Counted from the stretch's first letter, positions 52,876-62,788 are shown. The stretch is 64,000 nt of DNA from Neobacillus soli NBRC 102451 (GCF_001591665.1 NZ_BCVI01000059.1:1-64000), one strand, 5' to 3'. Translations and numbers: made by a program. The notes: generated by a model not told the origin, from the sequence alone.

Positions 52876-53337
52876 CCCCCGATTAATCCGATAAGCCCGG
52901 TAGATCTGCTCAACCAATATCAATCTCATCAGCTGATGTGGGAATGTCATCCGAGAAAAGCTTAGCTGCTCATTTGACCTCTTCAATACCTCATCACTCA
53001 ACCCCAATGACCCCCCAATCACAAAAGCAATTTTGCTTTTTCCATATGTAGCTAGTTTATCTAAGGAATCAGCAAGCTCTTCGGACGATCCTAGTTTCCC
53101 TTGAATCGCTAAGGCAATCACATAGGTATCTTGGCTGATCTTCGCAAGGATTCTTTCGCCCTCTTTTTGCTTAACTTGAACCATTTCTAATTCGCTAAGT
53201 TCCTCTGGGGCCTTTTCATCGGCTACTTCAATCATTTCCACCTTGGCGTAGGCAGATAATCTTTTTAAATATTCTTCAATCCCAAGCTTTAAATACTTCT
53301 CTTTCAATTTTCCAACTGTAATGATCGAGATATTCAC
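52858..53337 (-). CDS. rlmH: 23S rRNA (pseudouridine-1915-N3) methyltransferase
   Basis: 159 residues from the GTG at 53337, the usual RlmH length; the ATG three codons upstream is less likely. It begins VNISIITVGKLKEKYLKLGI and holds the SPOUT-knot motifs FVIGGSLGLSDEVL and SFSRMTFPHQLMRLILVEQIYRA, ending GEPYHK. It methylates the pseudouridine of helix 69 in 23S rRNA. In staphylococci it is orfX, the integration site of SCCmec. Here the 3' end is part of a direct repeat bounding an island. Confidence 0.95.
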   Translation of the reverse strand: MNISIITVGKLKEKYLKLGIEEYLKRLSAYAKVEMIEVADEKAPEELSELEMVQVKQKEGERILAKISQDTYVIALAIQGKLGSSEELADSLDKLATYGKSKIAFVIGGSLGLSDEVLKRSNEQLSFSRMTFPHQLMRLILVEQIYRAYRINRGEPYHK

Positions 53338-53448
53338 AATCCACAACCCTTTTCACTTGATTACAAACAGATTACAAACAGCTTACAAACAAGTTATCCC
53401 CAACAGTTATCCACATGTCCACATTTTTTATCCACATATTGTATGGAA

Positions 53449-53607
53449 TCATTTGTTCGCCACCATATATACAGCTTGTTTTTCGCAATATTCACAGCCT
53501 GTTGATGACTTATCCACAGGCACTTGTGATAATACTGGATATGTTTGATATTGATCCACAATATCATCTAATGCAATTTCAATATGTTCCTCACAACTAT
53601 AAATCAA
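53449..53607 (-). CDS. CxxH/CxxC small zinc-binding-like protein
   Basis: A 52-residue protein with YSCEEHIEIALDDIVDQYQT, CEYCEKQAVYMV and no other domain; Cys-x2-His and Cys-x2-Cys may bind zinc. This family, of unknown function, is regularly found beside rlmH in Bacillaceae. I prefer a TTG start at 53607 because the family starts MIYSC and AAGGTGA lies in front; an ATG at 53640 would add 11 residues. The downstream 100 bases to rlmH are full of TTATCCACA-like words. Confidence 0.75.
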   Translation of the reverse strand: MIYSCEEHIEIALDDIVDQYQTYPVLSQVPVDKSSTGCEYCEKQAVYMVANK

Positions 53608-53698
53608 ACCATTCACCTTCCCGAACTCAATTATCCACATTATTTTTTACCTTTTCAGCCGTAATCATACTTATGGCCCCATACATAATACCATATTA

Positions 53699-53738
53699 AA
53701 AAGCAGGAGAGTGAACACCACATTCACTTTCCTGCTTT
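53699..53738 (-). terminator. htrA-like gene terminator
   Basis: AAAGCAGGAGAGTGAA and TTCACTTTCCTGCTTT with a 7-base loop, 12 bases past the stop codon of the protease gene. Confidence 0.8.
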
Positions 53739-53749
53739 CATTTACAAAA

Positions 53750-54982
53750 TCATTGTAATCTTTCTCCCGATAACGTTAACGTTGTCTCTTTTAACTTTCC
53801 ATCACGATAAAATTTAACCTTGAGCTGCTCGCCAATCTTCTTCTTCTGGTACAAGTGTTTGCGAAGGTCAATGACGTCATTTATCTTTTTTCCGTCCATT
53901 TCAACGATGACGTCCAACTCTTGAAGTCCTGCCTTAGACGCTGGTGAATTGGCTACCACTTGTCTTAGTGCCACACCGTAATTCACATTACGCGGTAGCT
54001 TCAGGGCTTCTTCCTGATAGTACGCAGGGATTTCAGCTACTGATTTTAAATCGACACCCATATATGGACGTTTGACAGAGCCAAATTTCTCAAGATCATT
54101 AATAATAGGCTTGGCTGAATTGATTGGAATCGATAAGCCAATTCCTTCAACCGCGTTCTGGGCAATTTTCATCGAATTAATCCCAATCACCTGGCCGGCA
54201 ATATTGATTAACGCACCGCCGCTGTTCCCTGGATTAATCGCAGCATCGGTTTGCAGCACCTCTGATTGCCAGTCGACAATCCCATCTTGATCGATATCAA
54301 CGGGAATCGTCCGCTTAATACCTGAAATTATCCCTTGGGTGACTGATCCGGAAAAGGTGGCACCGAGTGGATTCCCAATCGCTATCACCGGTTCGCCCAT
54401 TTTCAAACGATCAGAATCACCAAATTCGGCAACCTTTTTTACTTTACTGGCATCAATCTCAAGAACAGCTAAATCAGTCCAAATATCACTGCCTAAGAGT
54501 TTTGCCGGTATCTTTGTTCCGTCTGTCAAGCTTACCTCAAGCTTTGTTGCCCCCTCAACGACGTGATGGTTGGTAACAACATAGGCACGATTGCCTTCCT
54601 GCTTATAAATGACTCCTGATCCTGTTCCGGCTGGATCCTCCGGACTACTATCATTATCTGACCAAAAGTTGGTTGACTGGATATTGTTAATTCCCACAAC
54701 CGCATCACCAGTTTTATCCACAGCCTTCGTGGTGTTTGTGTTCACATCATACGAGATTTGCTTTACCGTATTCTGCTGATTTGTGTTATTTGTCCCCGTT
54801 GCCGTATTTTGATTCGTATCCATTTGATAGGGCAGTATCCCCCGATTGGACAAGATCGGAATGGCAAGGATAACTATAAATGCACCAAGTATGGCACCGA
54901 CTAAACTTGCAAGGAATACCCCGCCCTTTTTACCTTTCTGTCCCTGATAGCGTTCCTGTGAATGATCATCATAGTAACCCAA
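53750..54982 (-). CDS. htrC: HtrA-like membrane serine protease (HtrC/YyxA)
   Basis: A 410-residue S1C protease anchored by one helix (about 22-46), with the active domain outside the cell. The catalytic triad is His in VVTNHHVVEG, Asp in TDLAVLEID and Ser in NPGNSGGAL. One C-terminal PDZ domain (ANSPASKAGLQELDVIVEMDG) follows. It degrades or refolds damaged exported proteins. It stands in the usual Bacillus place between walJ and rlmH, but separated from walJ by 469 bases containing repeats. Confidence 0.93.
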   Translation of the reverse strand: MGYYDDHSQERYQGQKGKKGGVFLASLVGAILGAFIVILAIPILSNRGILPYQMDTNQNTATGTNNTNQQNTVKQISYDVNTNTTKAVDKTGDAVVGINNIQSTNFWSDNDSSPEDPAGTGSGVIYKQEGNRAYVVTNHHVVEGATKLEVSLTDGTKIPAKLLGSDIWTDLAVLEIDASKVKKVAEFGDSDRLKMGEPVIAIGNPLGATFSGSVTQGIISGIKRTIPVDIDQDGIVDWQSEVLQTDAAINPGNSGGALINIAGQVIGINSMKIAQNAVEGIGLSIPINSAKPIINDLEKFGSVKRPYMGVDLKSVAEIPAYYQEEALKLPRNVNYGVALRQVVANSPASKAGLQELDVIVEMDGKKINDVIDLRKHLYQKKKIGEQLKVKFYRDGKLKETTLTLSGERLQ

Positions 54983-55231
54983 TTAACACCATTCCTCTCT
55001 TCCCGAAAAGATTGTTATCATTTATTTTGGCTTATACTAACAATTATACTCATTCATCCTTAAATTACTAATAATTGCCCATCCATCCAAGAAACTTACG
55101 ACTTTGTTCATGGATTATTCATACTTTTATAAGAAAAGCGCAAGCGCCCTGGTCAGCTCACGACAGGCCTGAAGCGCTCTAACTGAAATAAAGGAAACAC
55201 AAAAAGCCGGAGGATATTTATTAAATCTGAT

Positions 55232-55335
55232 TTATTGGAGCCCTATCCATCAAGAAAATCTGGAAAAAGGGGGCCAATCCGGCTTATTGGAACCCTATCC
55301 ATCAGAAAAATTAGGAGAAAGGGTTCCAATCCGGC
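55232..55335. repeat. Two 52-bp tandem units, each able to form a hairpin
   Basis: Unit 1 is 55232-55283 and unit 2 is 55284-55335. Both begin TTATTGG-A-CCCTATCCATC and end CCAATCCGGC. In unit 2, TTGGAACCCT and AGGGTTCCAA pair perfectly; unit 1 has two mismatches at the same places. A truncated third copy may precede. Confidence 0.8.
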
Positions 55336-55403
55336 TAAGTTAATCAAGAGAGCAGTTAAGTTTAATAAAACAACAGCTACCTCTAAAACACCCTTATAAA
55401 AAA

Positions 55404-55443
55404 AAAGAATGAAGACTCCTTAAAAAAGGCATCTTCATTCTTT
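55404..55443 (-). terminator. walJ terminator
   Basis: AAAGAATGAAGA and TCTTCATTCTTT with a run of T on the minus strand; it closes the wal operon. Confidence 0.85.
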
Positions 55444-55451
55444 AATTAGCA

Positions 55452-56246
55452 TTATACCGCTGTTACCGCCGTTGGTTTTTTCGGGTCTGTATCGTATAGT
55501 CCAAACTGTTCGCCAACAATTAGGCCTTGCCCCTCCAAGGTCTGGCTGACAGCCATTTTTGCTAAGTCTTTCATGTTATTATCCATACTTAAATGGGCAA
55601 GATAAACCCGCTTCGTTCTGTCCCCAATCACATCACTCATGGCAAGTGCCGCATCCTCGTTGGAAACATGGCCCACATCACTGAGAATTCTCCGCTTAAT
55701 ATTCCAAGGATATCTGCCCATTCGCAGCATTTGCACGTCATGGTTCGACTCGAAAATATACACATCAGCATTCGCAATGGTTCCTTTCATCCTGTCACTC
55801 ACATAGCCGGTATCGGTGATCAGGACGATTTTCTTTCCGGAATGATGGAAAACATAAAACATCGGTTCTGCTGCATCATGCGAAACTCCAAACGACTCAA
55901 TATCAGTGGAGCCAAAGCTCTTCACCGTTTCCATATTGAAAACAAACTTTTGCTCGGTTGGAATCACGCCTACAGAATTCTCCATCGCCCGCCAGGTTTT
56001 TTCATTTGCGTACACGGGCAAATGATATTTACGGGCAAGAACACCGATCCCTTTAATATGATCACTGTGTTCATGCGTGACAAAGATCCCGGAGAGTTTA
56101 CTAATATCACGGTCAATTTCTCCAAAAAGAGACTCCATCTGCTTGCCGCTAAACCCAGCATCCACTAGAAAGGAATGTTCATCAGACTCAACGTACAGAG
56201 CATTCCCGGTACTGCCGCTCGCTAGGATACTAAATCTCAATGACAT
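55452..56246 (-). CDS. walJ: WalJ/YycJ metallo-beta-lactamase-fold hydrolase
   Basis: A 264-residue protein with the metal site THEHSDHIKGIG near residue 57, plus ITDTGYVSDRM, SNHDVQML and the late His of YLAHLS. YycJ-type enzymes are thought to be 5'-3' nucleases coordinating division or replication with wall synthesis. It is last in the leftward walRKHIJ operon, 6 bases past walI. Confidence 0.94.
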   Translation of the reverse strand: MSLRFSILASGSTGNALYVESDEHSFLVDAGFSGKQMESLFGEIDRDISKLSGIFVTHEHSDHIKGIGVLARKYHLPVYANEKTWRAMENSVGVIPTEQKFVFNMETVKSFGSTDIESFGVSHDAAEPMFYVFHHSGKKIVLITDTGYVSDRMKGTIANADVYIFESNHDVQMLRMGRYPWNIKRRILSDVGHVSNEDAALAMSDVIGDRTKRVYLAHLSMDNNMKDLAKMAVSQTLEGQGLIVGEQFGLYDTDPKKPTAVTAV

Positions 56247-56252
56247 ACTATT

Positions 56253-57053
56253 TCACTCCACCTTATCTTTTTCATCGCTGTTAAATTGAATAATCTGTCC
56301 CTCAAATGCATTCACAAAAAGACTTTCCTTATCATTAACTACAAAGCGCCAGGTTGGCGCTAAAACTTGAGATGATGCGCCAAGCTGGATCAATGTCGAA
56401 TAGCCAAGCTCAATCTTGGTGATTTTGCTCTTCGGCTTCAGCACACCTTTTTGATGCAAGGTTTCAATCGCCTTTAACGGTGCGAGAATCTCTTCCTTAG
56501 CCGTTAATATTTCAATACCTTCAAGATAGGTTTGTTGATAAGAAACAATTTGATGTTCCGCATTCAAATTAAAGATAATCATCCCTTTAGTATTTTGAAA
56601 CAAGGTAAAATTCTCATATTGCTGAAAGTAGGTAATCGTATTATTTTTGTCGTCCTTCTCCCAAAATTGATACTGTTCACCGAAAAGAACATTTTCCTTT
56701 AAAAAGGCCGACAGTTCCGCTGGTTCAAACTTGGAACTTAACTGGAACGGCTTCTCAAGCACTATTTGCAGCGTTGCGGAGGGTTCCTTAAAAGCTGCCG
56801 GCTTTCCTTTGAGTTTGGTAATATCCGCTTTCATAAACATTTTTGGCCTCGCACTAAGGTATTGATCCTTAATGGGCGCCTTTGGGAGGTCATTATACTC
56901 AATTTCATCTGCCTTCAGTTTATCTTCAAACTTGACCTCTGTAGTGACTTCAAATTTATTGGCATCGCGGATCTTCATGAATTGAAATAAAAGATAAACA
57001 TCTAAAATTAAGAACGTTAAGATAAAAATAGTTTTAATTTTACTCCAGTCCAT
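56253..57053 (-). CDS. walI: WalI/YycI, regulator of the WalK kinase
   Basis: A 266-residue membrane protein: one N-terminal helix (about 7-25), then an extracytoplasmic YycI domain (YNDLPKAPIKDQYLSA; YFQQYENFTLFQNTKGMIIF; APTWRFVVNDKESLFVNAFEG). With WalH it binds and restrains WalK. It overlaps walH by 14 bases. Confidence 0.93.
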   Translation of the reverse strand: MDWSKIKTIFILTFLILDVYLLFQFMKIRDANKFEVTTEVKFEDKLKADEIEYNDLPKAPIKDQYLSARPKMFMKADITKLKGKPAAFKEPSATLQIVLEKPFQLSSKFEPAELSAFLKENVLFGEQYQFWEKDDKNNTITYFQQYENFTLFQNTKGMIIFNLNAEHQIVSYQQTYLEGIEILTAKEEILAPLKAIETLHQKGVLKPKSKITKIELGYSTLIQLGASSQVLAPTWRFVVNDKESLFVNAFEGQIIQFNSDEKDKVE

Positions 57054-58362
57054 GCTTCAACCCTCCCAGGTCGTCCATCGTAATCTGGCCCCATGATTTA
57101 TCATAACGATAGAACCAGGCAGGTTCTAAGAGAATTATTTTATTCTCCTCCGAATCCCTTTCCATTCGATAGCCCAAGAATAATTCTTCAAGAAGCGCTG
57201 GCTTAAAGTTCTGTTTACTTTTTAAAAACTCTAATGCCTTGTGACCCGATGGACGTGTGACCTTTTGCATTTCCGTTGTTAAAGGCAGCTCTAAGGCCAT
57301 GTTCGGGCGCACATATTTACTGATTTCATCTCGGCCCCAAAATTCAACGATTTCCGAAAGGCCTCGATCGTTAAAGACCGGATAACCATCCATACTGTAT
57401 AAACGGAAGGTGACGGATTGGCTATATTCATTTTTAGAAACAAAGCGATAGGGATCCGTCCAGCCACCATGGTCATTGACAAAGTCAATGCTTCTTTTCA
57501 CTAAATCATAGGAGCTGTTACTATACGTGTCTTCCACGGTCGGGTTGACATAAAGAAGGATATTGCTATTATAATTTACAGTCATTTTACTAGAACCGTT
57601 TGTATACTCTTCTCCTTGTGGGATAAAGCTTTTTTGAACAAAACTAGGATCGTTGAAGAGTGCCTCTTTAAATTCCTCCGAATTAAGGGGAACAGGTATA
57701 TACTTATAAGAAACCATTTCCGTTTCCCCTTCTGGAAGAAAGATGGTTCGCTTTTGATTGGACTCAAAAGCAAAGAAGCGAGGATAACGGGCTGCATTCT
57801 TATAAAATTTATGATTAAACGCACTTAAATTGATTGATGAGATATGGCTAATATACACTTGCTGATTTTCAGAGGAAACAAAGTAAACAATTCCATTTTC
57901 CTTTTCTGAATCTTCCACATTGATAATTATTTGATTGAAGTCGAAAGAGGGGACCTTTTTCCCTTCAATCGTTAAAACACTGCGAAATAACTCAATCGGA
58001 ACTTCCCCCGGGAAAGTGATTTCAGCATTGCCGCTTCCATGAGTTAATTCCTTGATGTTATCCATATCATAGGGATACTTCTTTACATCATAAAAAGCCC
58101 ACTGGCTTAATTCCTTGATCATCTTTTCAAGGTCTTCTGTATTGTTGGTTCCGTAATGCGCACCCTTCACATGAAACAAGACCCGATCAGGTCGAACAAT
58201 TTTCTGAACCTCCTGTTTCTCACTTAGAGCGACTTCCTTGACAGTTTTACTCTTTTCCATTGTGTCGTAATTGGGCTGGTAGGTCCAAAGGTTCCATGTT
58301 AAAAGAATACTAACCAACACTAATATAGTTAAAATTGCTGATTTAATATTTTCGTATCTCAT
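57040..58362 (-). CDS. walH: WalH/YycH, regulator of the WalK kinase
   Basis: About 440 residues with an N-terminal membrane helix (about 10-28) and a large outer YycH domain. The chosen ATG at 58362 overlaps the walK stop as ATGA; an ATG two codons earlier is possible. It acts with WalI in the membrane to modulate WalK. FVNDHGGWTDPYRF and YPVFNDRGLSEI are recognisable. Confidence 0.93.
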   Translation of the reverse strand: MRYENIKSAILTILVLVSILLTWNLWTYQPNYDTMEKSKTVKEVALSEKQEVQKIVRPDRVLFHVKGAHYGTNNTEDLEKMIKELSQWAFYDVKKYPYDMDNIKELTHGSGNAEITFPGEVPIELFRSVLTIEGKKVPSFDFNQIIINVEDSEKENGIVYFVSSENQQVYISHISSINLSAFNHKFYKNAARYPRFFAFESNQKRTIFLPEGETEMVSYKYIPVPLNSEEFKEALFNDPSFVQKSFIPQGEEYTNGSSKMTVNYNSNILLYVNPTVEDTYSNSSYDLVKRSIDFVNDHGGWTDPYRFVSKNEYSQSVTFRLYSMDGYPVFNDRGLSEIVEFWGRDEISKYVRPNMALELPLTTEMQKVTRPSGHKALEFLKSKQNFKPALLEELFLGYRMERDSEENKIILLEPAWFYRYDKSWGQITMDDLGGLKHGLE

Positions 58363-60188
58363 AACCATTCATCCTCTTCCGAACGCTCATAGGGAAGTGA
58401 AAAGGAAATCTTCGTTCCTTTTCCTTCTTTACTTGATGCCCATATAGCCCCGCCGTGAGCTTTGACCATTTCCATTGCGATGGCAAGGCCTAGGCCTGTC
58501 CCGCCCAATTTACGGGTTCTTGCCTTATCGACACGATAAAAACGGTCAAAGATTTTTCCAATATTCTCTTTTGGAATCCCCACACCTTGGTCCGAAACAC
58601 TAACAATAATTTTATCTTCCTCTTCTTTCATCGAAAAAGTGACTTGGCCGCCTTCTGGAGAGTACTTCAAGGCGTTGGAAATAATATTGTATAAGACCTG
58701 CGTCATTTTATCTTCATCAATTTCTACGAATATCTTATTGACAGGCAGCATTCTTTTGAAGGATACATTCTGCTCCTTCGACATCTCGAACCGATCGATG
58801 ATACGGTGATAGAAATCAACGAAATTTACCCACTCCATCGAAAGCCGGTAATCGGTACTATCCATCTTTGATAGCTGGAGCAGATCATTGACTAGACGAA
58901 TCATTCTTTCTGTTTCCGTCCGTGTGACCTCTAAAAAATTAGGGGCAATTTCTGCGTCCTGCCATGCGCCATCAGCGAGAGCCTCCAGGTAACTCCTCAT
59001 CGTGGTTAACGGGGTCCTCAGTTCATGCGAGACATTGGCAACAAACTCTCTTCTTTCCACATCAATTTTTTCCTGATCGGTAATATCATGAAGGACCGCA
59101 ATTAAACCATTAACAAAGCCGGTCTCTTTTTGAATGACGGAAAAATTAGCACGAAGGAAATAGCGCTCTTTTTTCGTACTATAATCTAAGATTAACGAAT
59201 CCTTTTCCTCAAGTAAGTCCTCAAATGAATTCGTATCGTCTAAACCTAATAAGGATACAATTGGCTGAGTCAGGACTGTTTCACGTGAAACATTCAGCAT
59301 TTCCGCAGCGGGCTCATTGATTAAGATCACCCGCCCCTTTCTGTCAGTAGCAATGACTCCATCCGTCATATACGACAACACCGATGACAGTTTTCGCCGT
59401 TCTCCTTCTGTCATTGCCTGTGCTTCCTGCAGTTTTTTTGTTAAATTGTTAAAGGTAATGGCGAGCGTCCCAATTTCATCATAGCCATACACTTTCACTT
59501 TCCGTGAAAAATTCCCCTTTGCCATCGCAAGGGCCTGTTTTTTCATGTCAGCAATCGGCCTGGTGATTGTTTGGGCCAACAAAATACCTAAAAGAGCCGT
59601 AATCGATAAGGCAATCGCTGTTCCTGTTGCAAAGATTCCATTGATGGTTTTCATTTGCTCAAAGACATTTTCTATTTTTGCAACAAGATCGATGGAACCA
59701 ATTACCTTTTTCCCAGATTTAATCGGAGTAGAGAGGACCCAAATTCGATGGCCTGTTTGCCGGTCAATTTTTATTGCACTTTGATCCTCTTCTAAAACCA
59801 TCGATTGTTTGATCCGCAGCTCTGTTGTCCTTTGACCGACTACACCCTGATTATTTTGTTGAGAAGTCCCGAGAATTTTAAGGGATCTGCCTTCAATCAC
59901 CCGCACTTCAGAAATATCACCCGCTTCAAAATCCCTCAGGATTTTCTTAATATCATCTTCAAGTGTTGGATCTTCAGGCGTTCTCTCTTTTTTCATTTCT
60001 TCAACAATGTTGTAGGCCAGCAGATTAACACGGGCTTTTAATGATGTCTGGAAATTTGTCCTCAATGTTTCCTCAAGCTGTTTGACAAAATATACACCGA
60101 TAATTTGCATGGCCACTAAAATAAGCAGGACATAGATAAGAACAAATTTTACGTGTATTGAGCGAAAGAAACCAACTTTTTTAATCAA
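58359..60188 (-). CDS. walK: WalK/YycG cell-wall sensor histidine kinase
   Basis: A 609-residue kinase: membrane helices at about 14-34 and 184-205 enclose an outer sensor domain. HAMP (about 206-258), PAS (about 262-370), the HisKA box FVANVSHELRTPLTTMRSY (His388) and ATPase boxes (NIISNALKYSPEGG, VSDQGVGIP, GGTGLGLAI) follow. It phosphorylates WalR to control wall hydrolases and is essential in related species. It follows walR by 5 bases. Confidence 0.97.
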   Translation of the reverse strand: MIKKVGFFRSIHVKFVLIYVLLILVAMQIIGVYFVKQLEETLRTNFQTSLKARVNLLAYNIVEEMKKERTPEDPTLEDDIKKILRDFEAGDISEVRVIEGRSLKILGTSQQNNQGVVGQRTTELRIKQSMVLEEDQSAIKIDRQTGHRIWVLSTPIKSGKKVIGSIDLVAKIENVFEQMKTINGIFATGTAIALSITALLGILLAQTITRPIADMKKQALAMAKGNFSRKVKVYGYDEIGTLAITFNNLTKKLQEAQAMTEGERRKLSSVLSYMTDGVIATDRKGRVILINEPAAEMLNVSRETVLTQPIVSLLGLDDTNSFEDLLEEKDSLILDYSTKKERYFLRANFSVIQKETGFVNGLIAVLHDITDQEKIDVERREFVANVSHELRTPLTTMRSYLEALADGAWQDAEIAPNFLEVTRTETERMIRLVNDLLQLSKMDSTDYRLSMEWVNFVDFYHRIIDRFEMSKEQNVSFKRMLPVNKIFVEIDEDKMTQVLYNIISNALKYSPEGGQVTFSMKEEEDKIIVSVSDQGVGIPKENIGKIFDRFYRVDKARTRKLGGTGLGLAIAMEMVKAHGGAIWASSKEGKGTKISFSLPYERSEEDEWL

Positions 60189-60193
60189 TTAGA

Positions 60194-60904
60194 TTACTCC
60201 TGTTCAGGATTCCGCAAATAATATCCAACCCCGCGGCGCGTAACAATCCAAGTTGGATGACTGGGGCTATCCTCAATTTTTTCACGCAGGCGTCTGACTG
60301 TTACATCCACTGTTCTTACGTCCCCGTAATAGTCATAACCCCAGACGGTTTGCAATAAATGTTCTCTCGTCATTACCTGACCAATATGCTTGGCCAAATA
60401 GTAGAGGAGTTCAAACTCGCGGTGTGTCAATTCAATCGTCTCACCCCGTTTTGAGACAACATAGGCATCGGGATGAATCGTTAGTGAACCAATTTCTATT
60501 TCATTTGTTTCGTTCTCTGCATCTGGCTGTGCCAAGATTTGTTGGTGACGCCGTAAGTTGGCTTTTACGCGGGCAATTAATTCTCTTGTGCTGAATGGCT
60601 TCGTCACATAATCATCGGCACCCAGCTCAAGTCCTAACACTTTATCAATCTCAGAGTCCTTGGCCGTCAACATAATAATTGGCATTTCATGTTTCTTTCG
60701 GACCTCGCGGCAAACTTCCATACCATCCCTTAATGGGAGCATAATATCTAAAAGGATTAAATCAGGCTGGATTTCTTCAACCAGACTTAGCGCTTCGTTT
60801 CCATCATAGGCACAATAGACAACATAGCCCTCTTTTTTAAGATTAAACTGCAGGATATCTGCAATCGGTTTTTCATCATCGACAACGAGAATTTTCTTCT
60901 CCAT
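60194..60904 (-). CDS. walR: WalR/YycF response regulator
   Basis: A 236-residue OmpR-family regulator. The receiver has acidic residues 9-10, the phosphorylated Asp in LILLDIMLP (Asp53), Thr in MLTAKD and Lys in VTKPFS. The C-terminal winged helix contains TREHLLQTVWGYDYYGDVRTVDVTVRRLREK. It binds TGTWAH-N5-TGTWAH boxes ahead of wall-hydrolase genes. It is first in walRKHIJ, with GGAGTGATGAT before the ATG. Confidence 0.97.
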   Translation of the reverse strand: MEKKILVVDDEKPIADILQFNLKKEGYVVYCAYDGNEALSLVEEIQPDLILLDIMLPLRDGMEVCREVRKKHEMPIIMLTAKDSEIDKVLGLELGADDYVTKPFSTRELIARVKANLRRHQQILAQPDAENETNEIEIGSLTIHPDAYVVSKRGETIELTHREFELLYYLAKHIGQVMTREHLLQTVWGYDYYGDVRTVDVTVRRLREKIEDSPSHPTWIVTRRGVGYYLRNPEQE

Positions 60905-61214
60905 ATCATCACTCCTTATAAATAAGATGATCTATTCAATATAAAATAAAGGCGGGTGTGATTAGTGCTAAGCTTCACCAATACAAAGTGAAAAATGTAT
61001 ATTTTCGCTGCAAATAGATAGACTAATTCGTTTTTGCGTGGCTCCGCCCTTTTCCTTAAAGTCATAACTATACTAGTTTACTGTACCATTTTATCCGCTT
61101 AAATTCACCTAAAACTAGTTGGCAGGATTGGAATAACTATCTTTTTAGCCAATTGTTTCTTTCAAAAGGAAAAAGCCCCTAGTGCTGGACTAGAGACCTC
61201 TTAGATAGATGTTA
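60905..61214. other. Gap between walR and the M23 peptidase gene
   Basis: The right end (61166-61203) holds a CTAGT/ACTAG-based hairpin with a minus-strand T-run (CTTTTTCC) that can terminate the M23 gene. The part next to walR is AT-rich and should contain the wal promoter, but no clear -35/-10 pair could be chosen. Confidence 0.5.
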
Positions 61215-62663
61215 TTATCTTAGATAGGAAAGCGGATTGACCAAGCCGCTATTTTTATATACTTCAAAATGTAAATGGATCCCTGTTGCATCCCCTGTAG
61301 CGCCCATAACACCAATACTAGTGCCCTTTGAAACGGTTTGGCCTGCTTTTACCTTAAGCGATGACATGTGACCATAGAGCGTACGATAACCATTATGGTG
61401 GTCAATGATGATTTTGTTCCCATAACCGCCGCCCCAGCCGGCAAAGACAACAACGCCATTATCAGCGGCCATTATTGACCTGTTATTTGGTCCAGCAATA
61501 TCAATCCCCTTGTGCATTCTGCCCCAGCGCGGACCTTGTTTACTAGAGATATAACCGCCCACTGTTGGCCAAGCAAAGCTTCCATCACCACGAGAAGGAA
61601 TAACCTTTGTTCCTTTTATGACGATATGATTGACAGCTTGCTTTTGAATTTGTTCATTCAATTGCTCCTTCTTAACGGATACACCATTTTGTTCTGAAAT
61701 GGAATAGGTGACCAATCGGGAGCCGTTTTGACCCTTTTGTTTTTCTTTTGTCTCGCCTTTTGGCATTGATGAGTTTTTAATTACTTCATTCGTGAAGGCA
61801 ATTTTCTCTTTTTTCTTTACTTCTTTATCGACAATCACTTCAATAAATGGTTTTGGAACGGTAATATTTATTTCTTGACCAATCATTAAGAGTGTATCCT
61901 TTGTTAAACCCGGATTGATTGCCAAAATATCAACCATCTTCAAATGGTGGCTATTAGCAATGGTTTCAAGCACATCACCCGCTTGAATGACATATTTCTT
62001 TTCTTCTAACGTACCTTTTTGTAAAAAGGTGACTGCTTCGTTAGCAGACATGATTCTTTCCGGAGCAATATTTTCTGCTTCGATTGAAATATTTTTCGAT
62101 AAGCGAACGTCTAATAGACGTGACTCATTTTCTTTTAATTCCGGTAATGACATGTTTTCTGAAGCTTTTCTTGCCTCAAGGTCGTTTAATTGATCCTGAG
62201 AGACATAGCGCAGTTTAAGCTTCTTCATGACTTCTTCCGCAGTCTCTTTGTTTTCCACGTAAACAACCGGCTTGCCATCGATAACAATGGCAGTCGCCTC
62301 CGCTTCGATATAGAAGGTGTCCTTAATCGTCGGGATGGTTTCTTCAGTTGTTGATGCTGTTCTGAGAGCCTGCTCAGAAATATATTGATCCTTCGGGCCA
62401 ATTTTTAAATCCATTGCCTTGAAGGAGCCTTTCGTAGCGTCCGCTTTTTCAGCAATGATTTTATTGGCTACATCTTTATTTGTTACGTTGCCAATATATG
62501 TACCGTTAAGATAGACATGATAAATGGTTGATGATTTTGCTGAAGCGGCAAACGCTGCAGGACCATTACTAAAGGCAATGACAGATGCAGCCACAGTAGT
62601 AATCGCCGTCGTTTTCAGTATTAAGAACTTTTTTGATTTAGATATTCTATTCAAAAATAACAT
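61215..62663 (-). CDS. LysM-G5-M23 peptidoglycan endopeptidase
   Basis: About 482 residues from the ATG at 62663 (GGGAGGAAGAA upstream). A signal or anchor segment ends near AAFAAS. The middle has a LysM domain (YVIQAGDVLETIANSHHL to NITVPKP) and a G5 domain. The C-terminal M23 domain has GRMHKGIDIAG, TLYGHMSSLKV and GIHLHFEVYKN, whose His/Asp residues bind zinc. It cuts cross-bridges in peptidoglycan. It lies just before walR on the same strand, and a WalR-like box (62789-62805) lies upstream, so control by WalR is likely. Confidence 0.92.
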   Translation of the reverse strand: MLFLNRISKSKKFLILKTTAITTVAASVIAFSNGPAAFAASAKSSTIYHVYLNGTYIGNVTNKDVANKIIAEKADATKGSFKAMDLKIGPKDQYISEQALRTASTTEETIPTIKDTFYIEAEATAIVIDGKPVVYVENKETAEEVMKKLKLRYVSQDQLNDLEARKASENMSLPELKENESRLLDVRLSKNISIEAENIAPERIMSANEAVTFLQKGTLEEKKYVIQAGDVLETIANSHHLKMVDILAINPGLTKDTLLMIGQEINITVPKPFIEVIVDKEVKKKEKIAFTNEVIKNSSMPKGETKEKQKGQNGSRLVTYSISEQNGVSVKKEQLNEQIQKQAVNHIVIKGTKVIPSRGDGSFAWPTVGGYISSKQGPRWGRMHKGIDIAGPNNRSIMAADNGVVVFAGWGGGYGNKIIIDHHNGYRTLYGHMSSLKVKAGQTVSKGTSIGVMGATGDATGIHLHFEVYKNSGLVNPLSYLR

Positions 62664-62788
62664 TTCTTCCTCCCAAATCACGATAAAACTCTATTTATCT
62701 AGTACTTTTGACTACTAAGAATTCCCTAGTTTTTTAACCTTCTTTACCTTACCATAATATTTAGAAAATGGAGGAATAGTCTTTATAA

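Larger units (their letters stand above)
54983..55451. other. Intergenic region with repeats between htrC and walJ
   Basis: No gene is seen. It holds a partial copy (55132-55200) of the dispersed repeat seen at 2388-2520, two 52-bp tandem units (55232-55335) with internal dyads, and the walJ terminator. Confidence 0.7.

Noticed and set aside
53341..53440. Replication origin (TTATCCACA-like words near rlmH)
   Set aside because: Several DnaA-box-like words occur, but there is no dnaA/dnaN context or clear DUE, so evidence is too weak.
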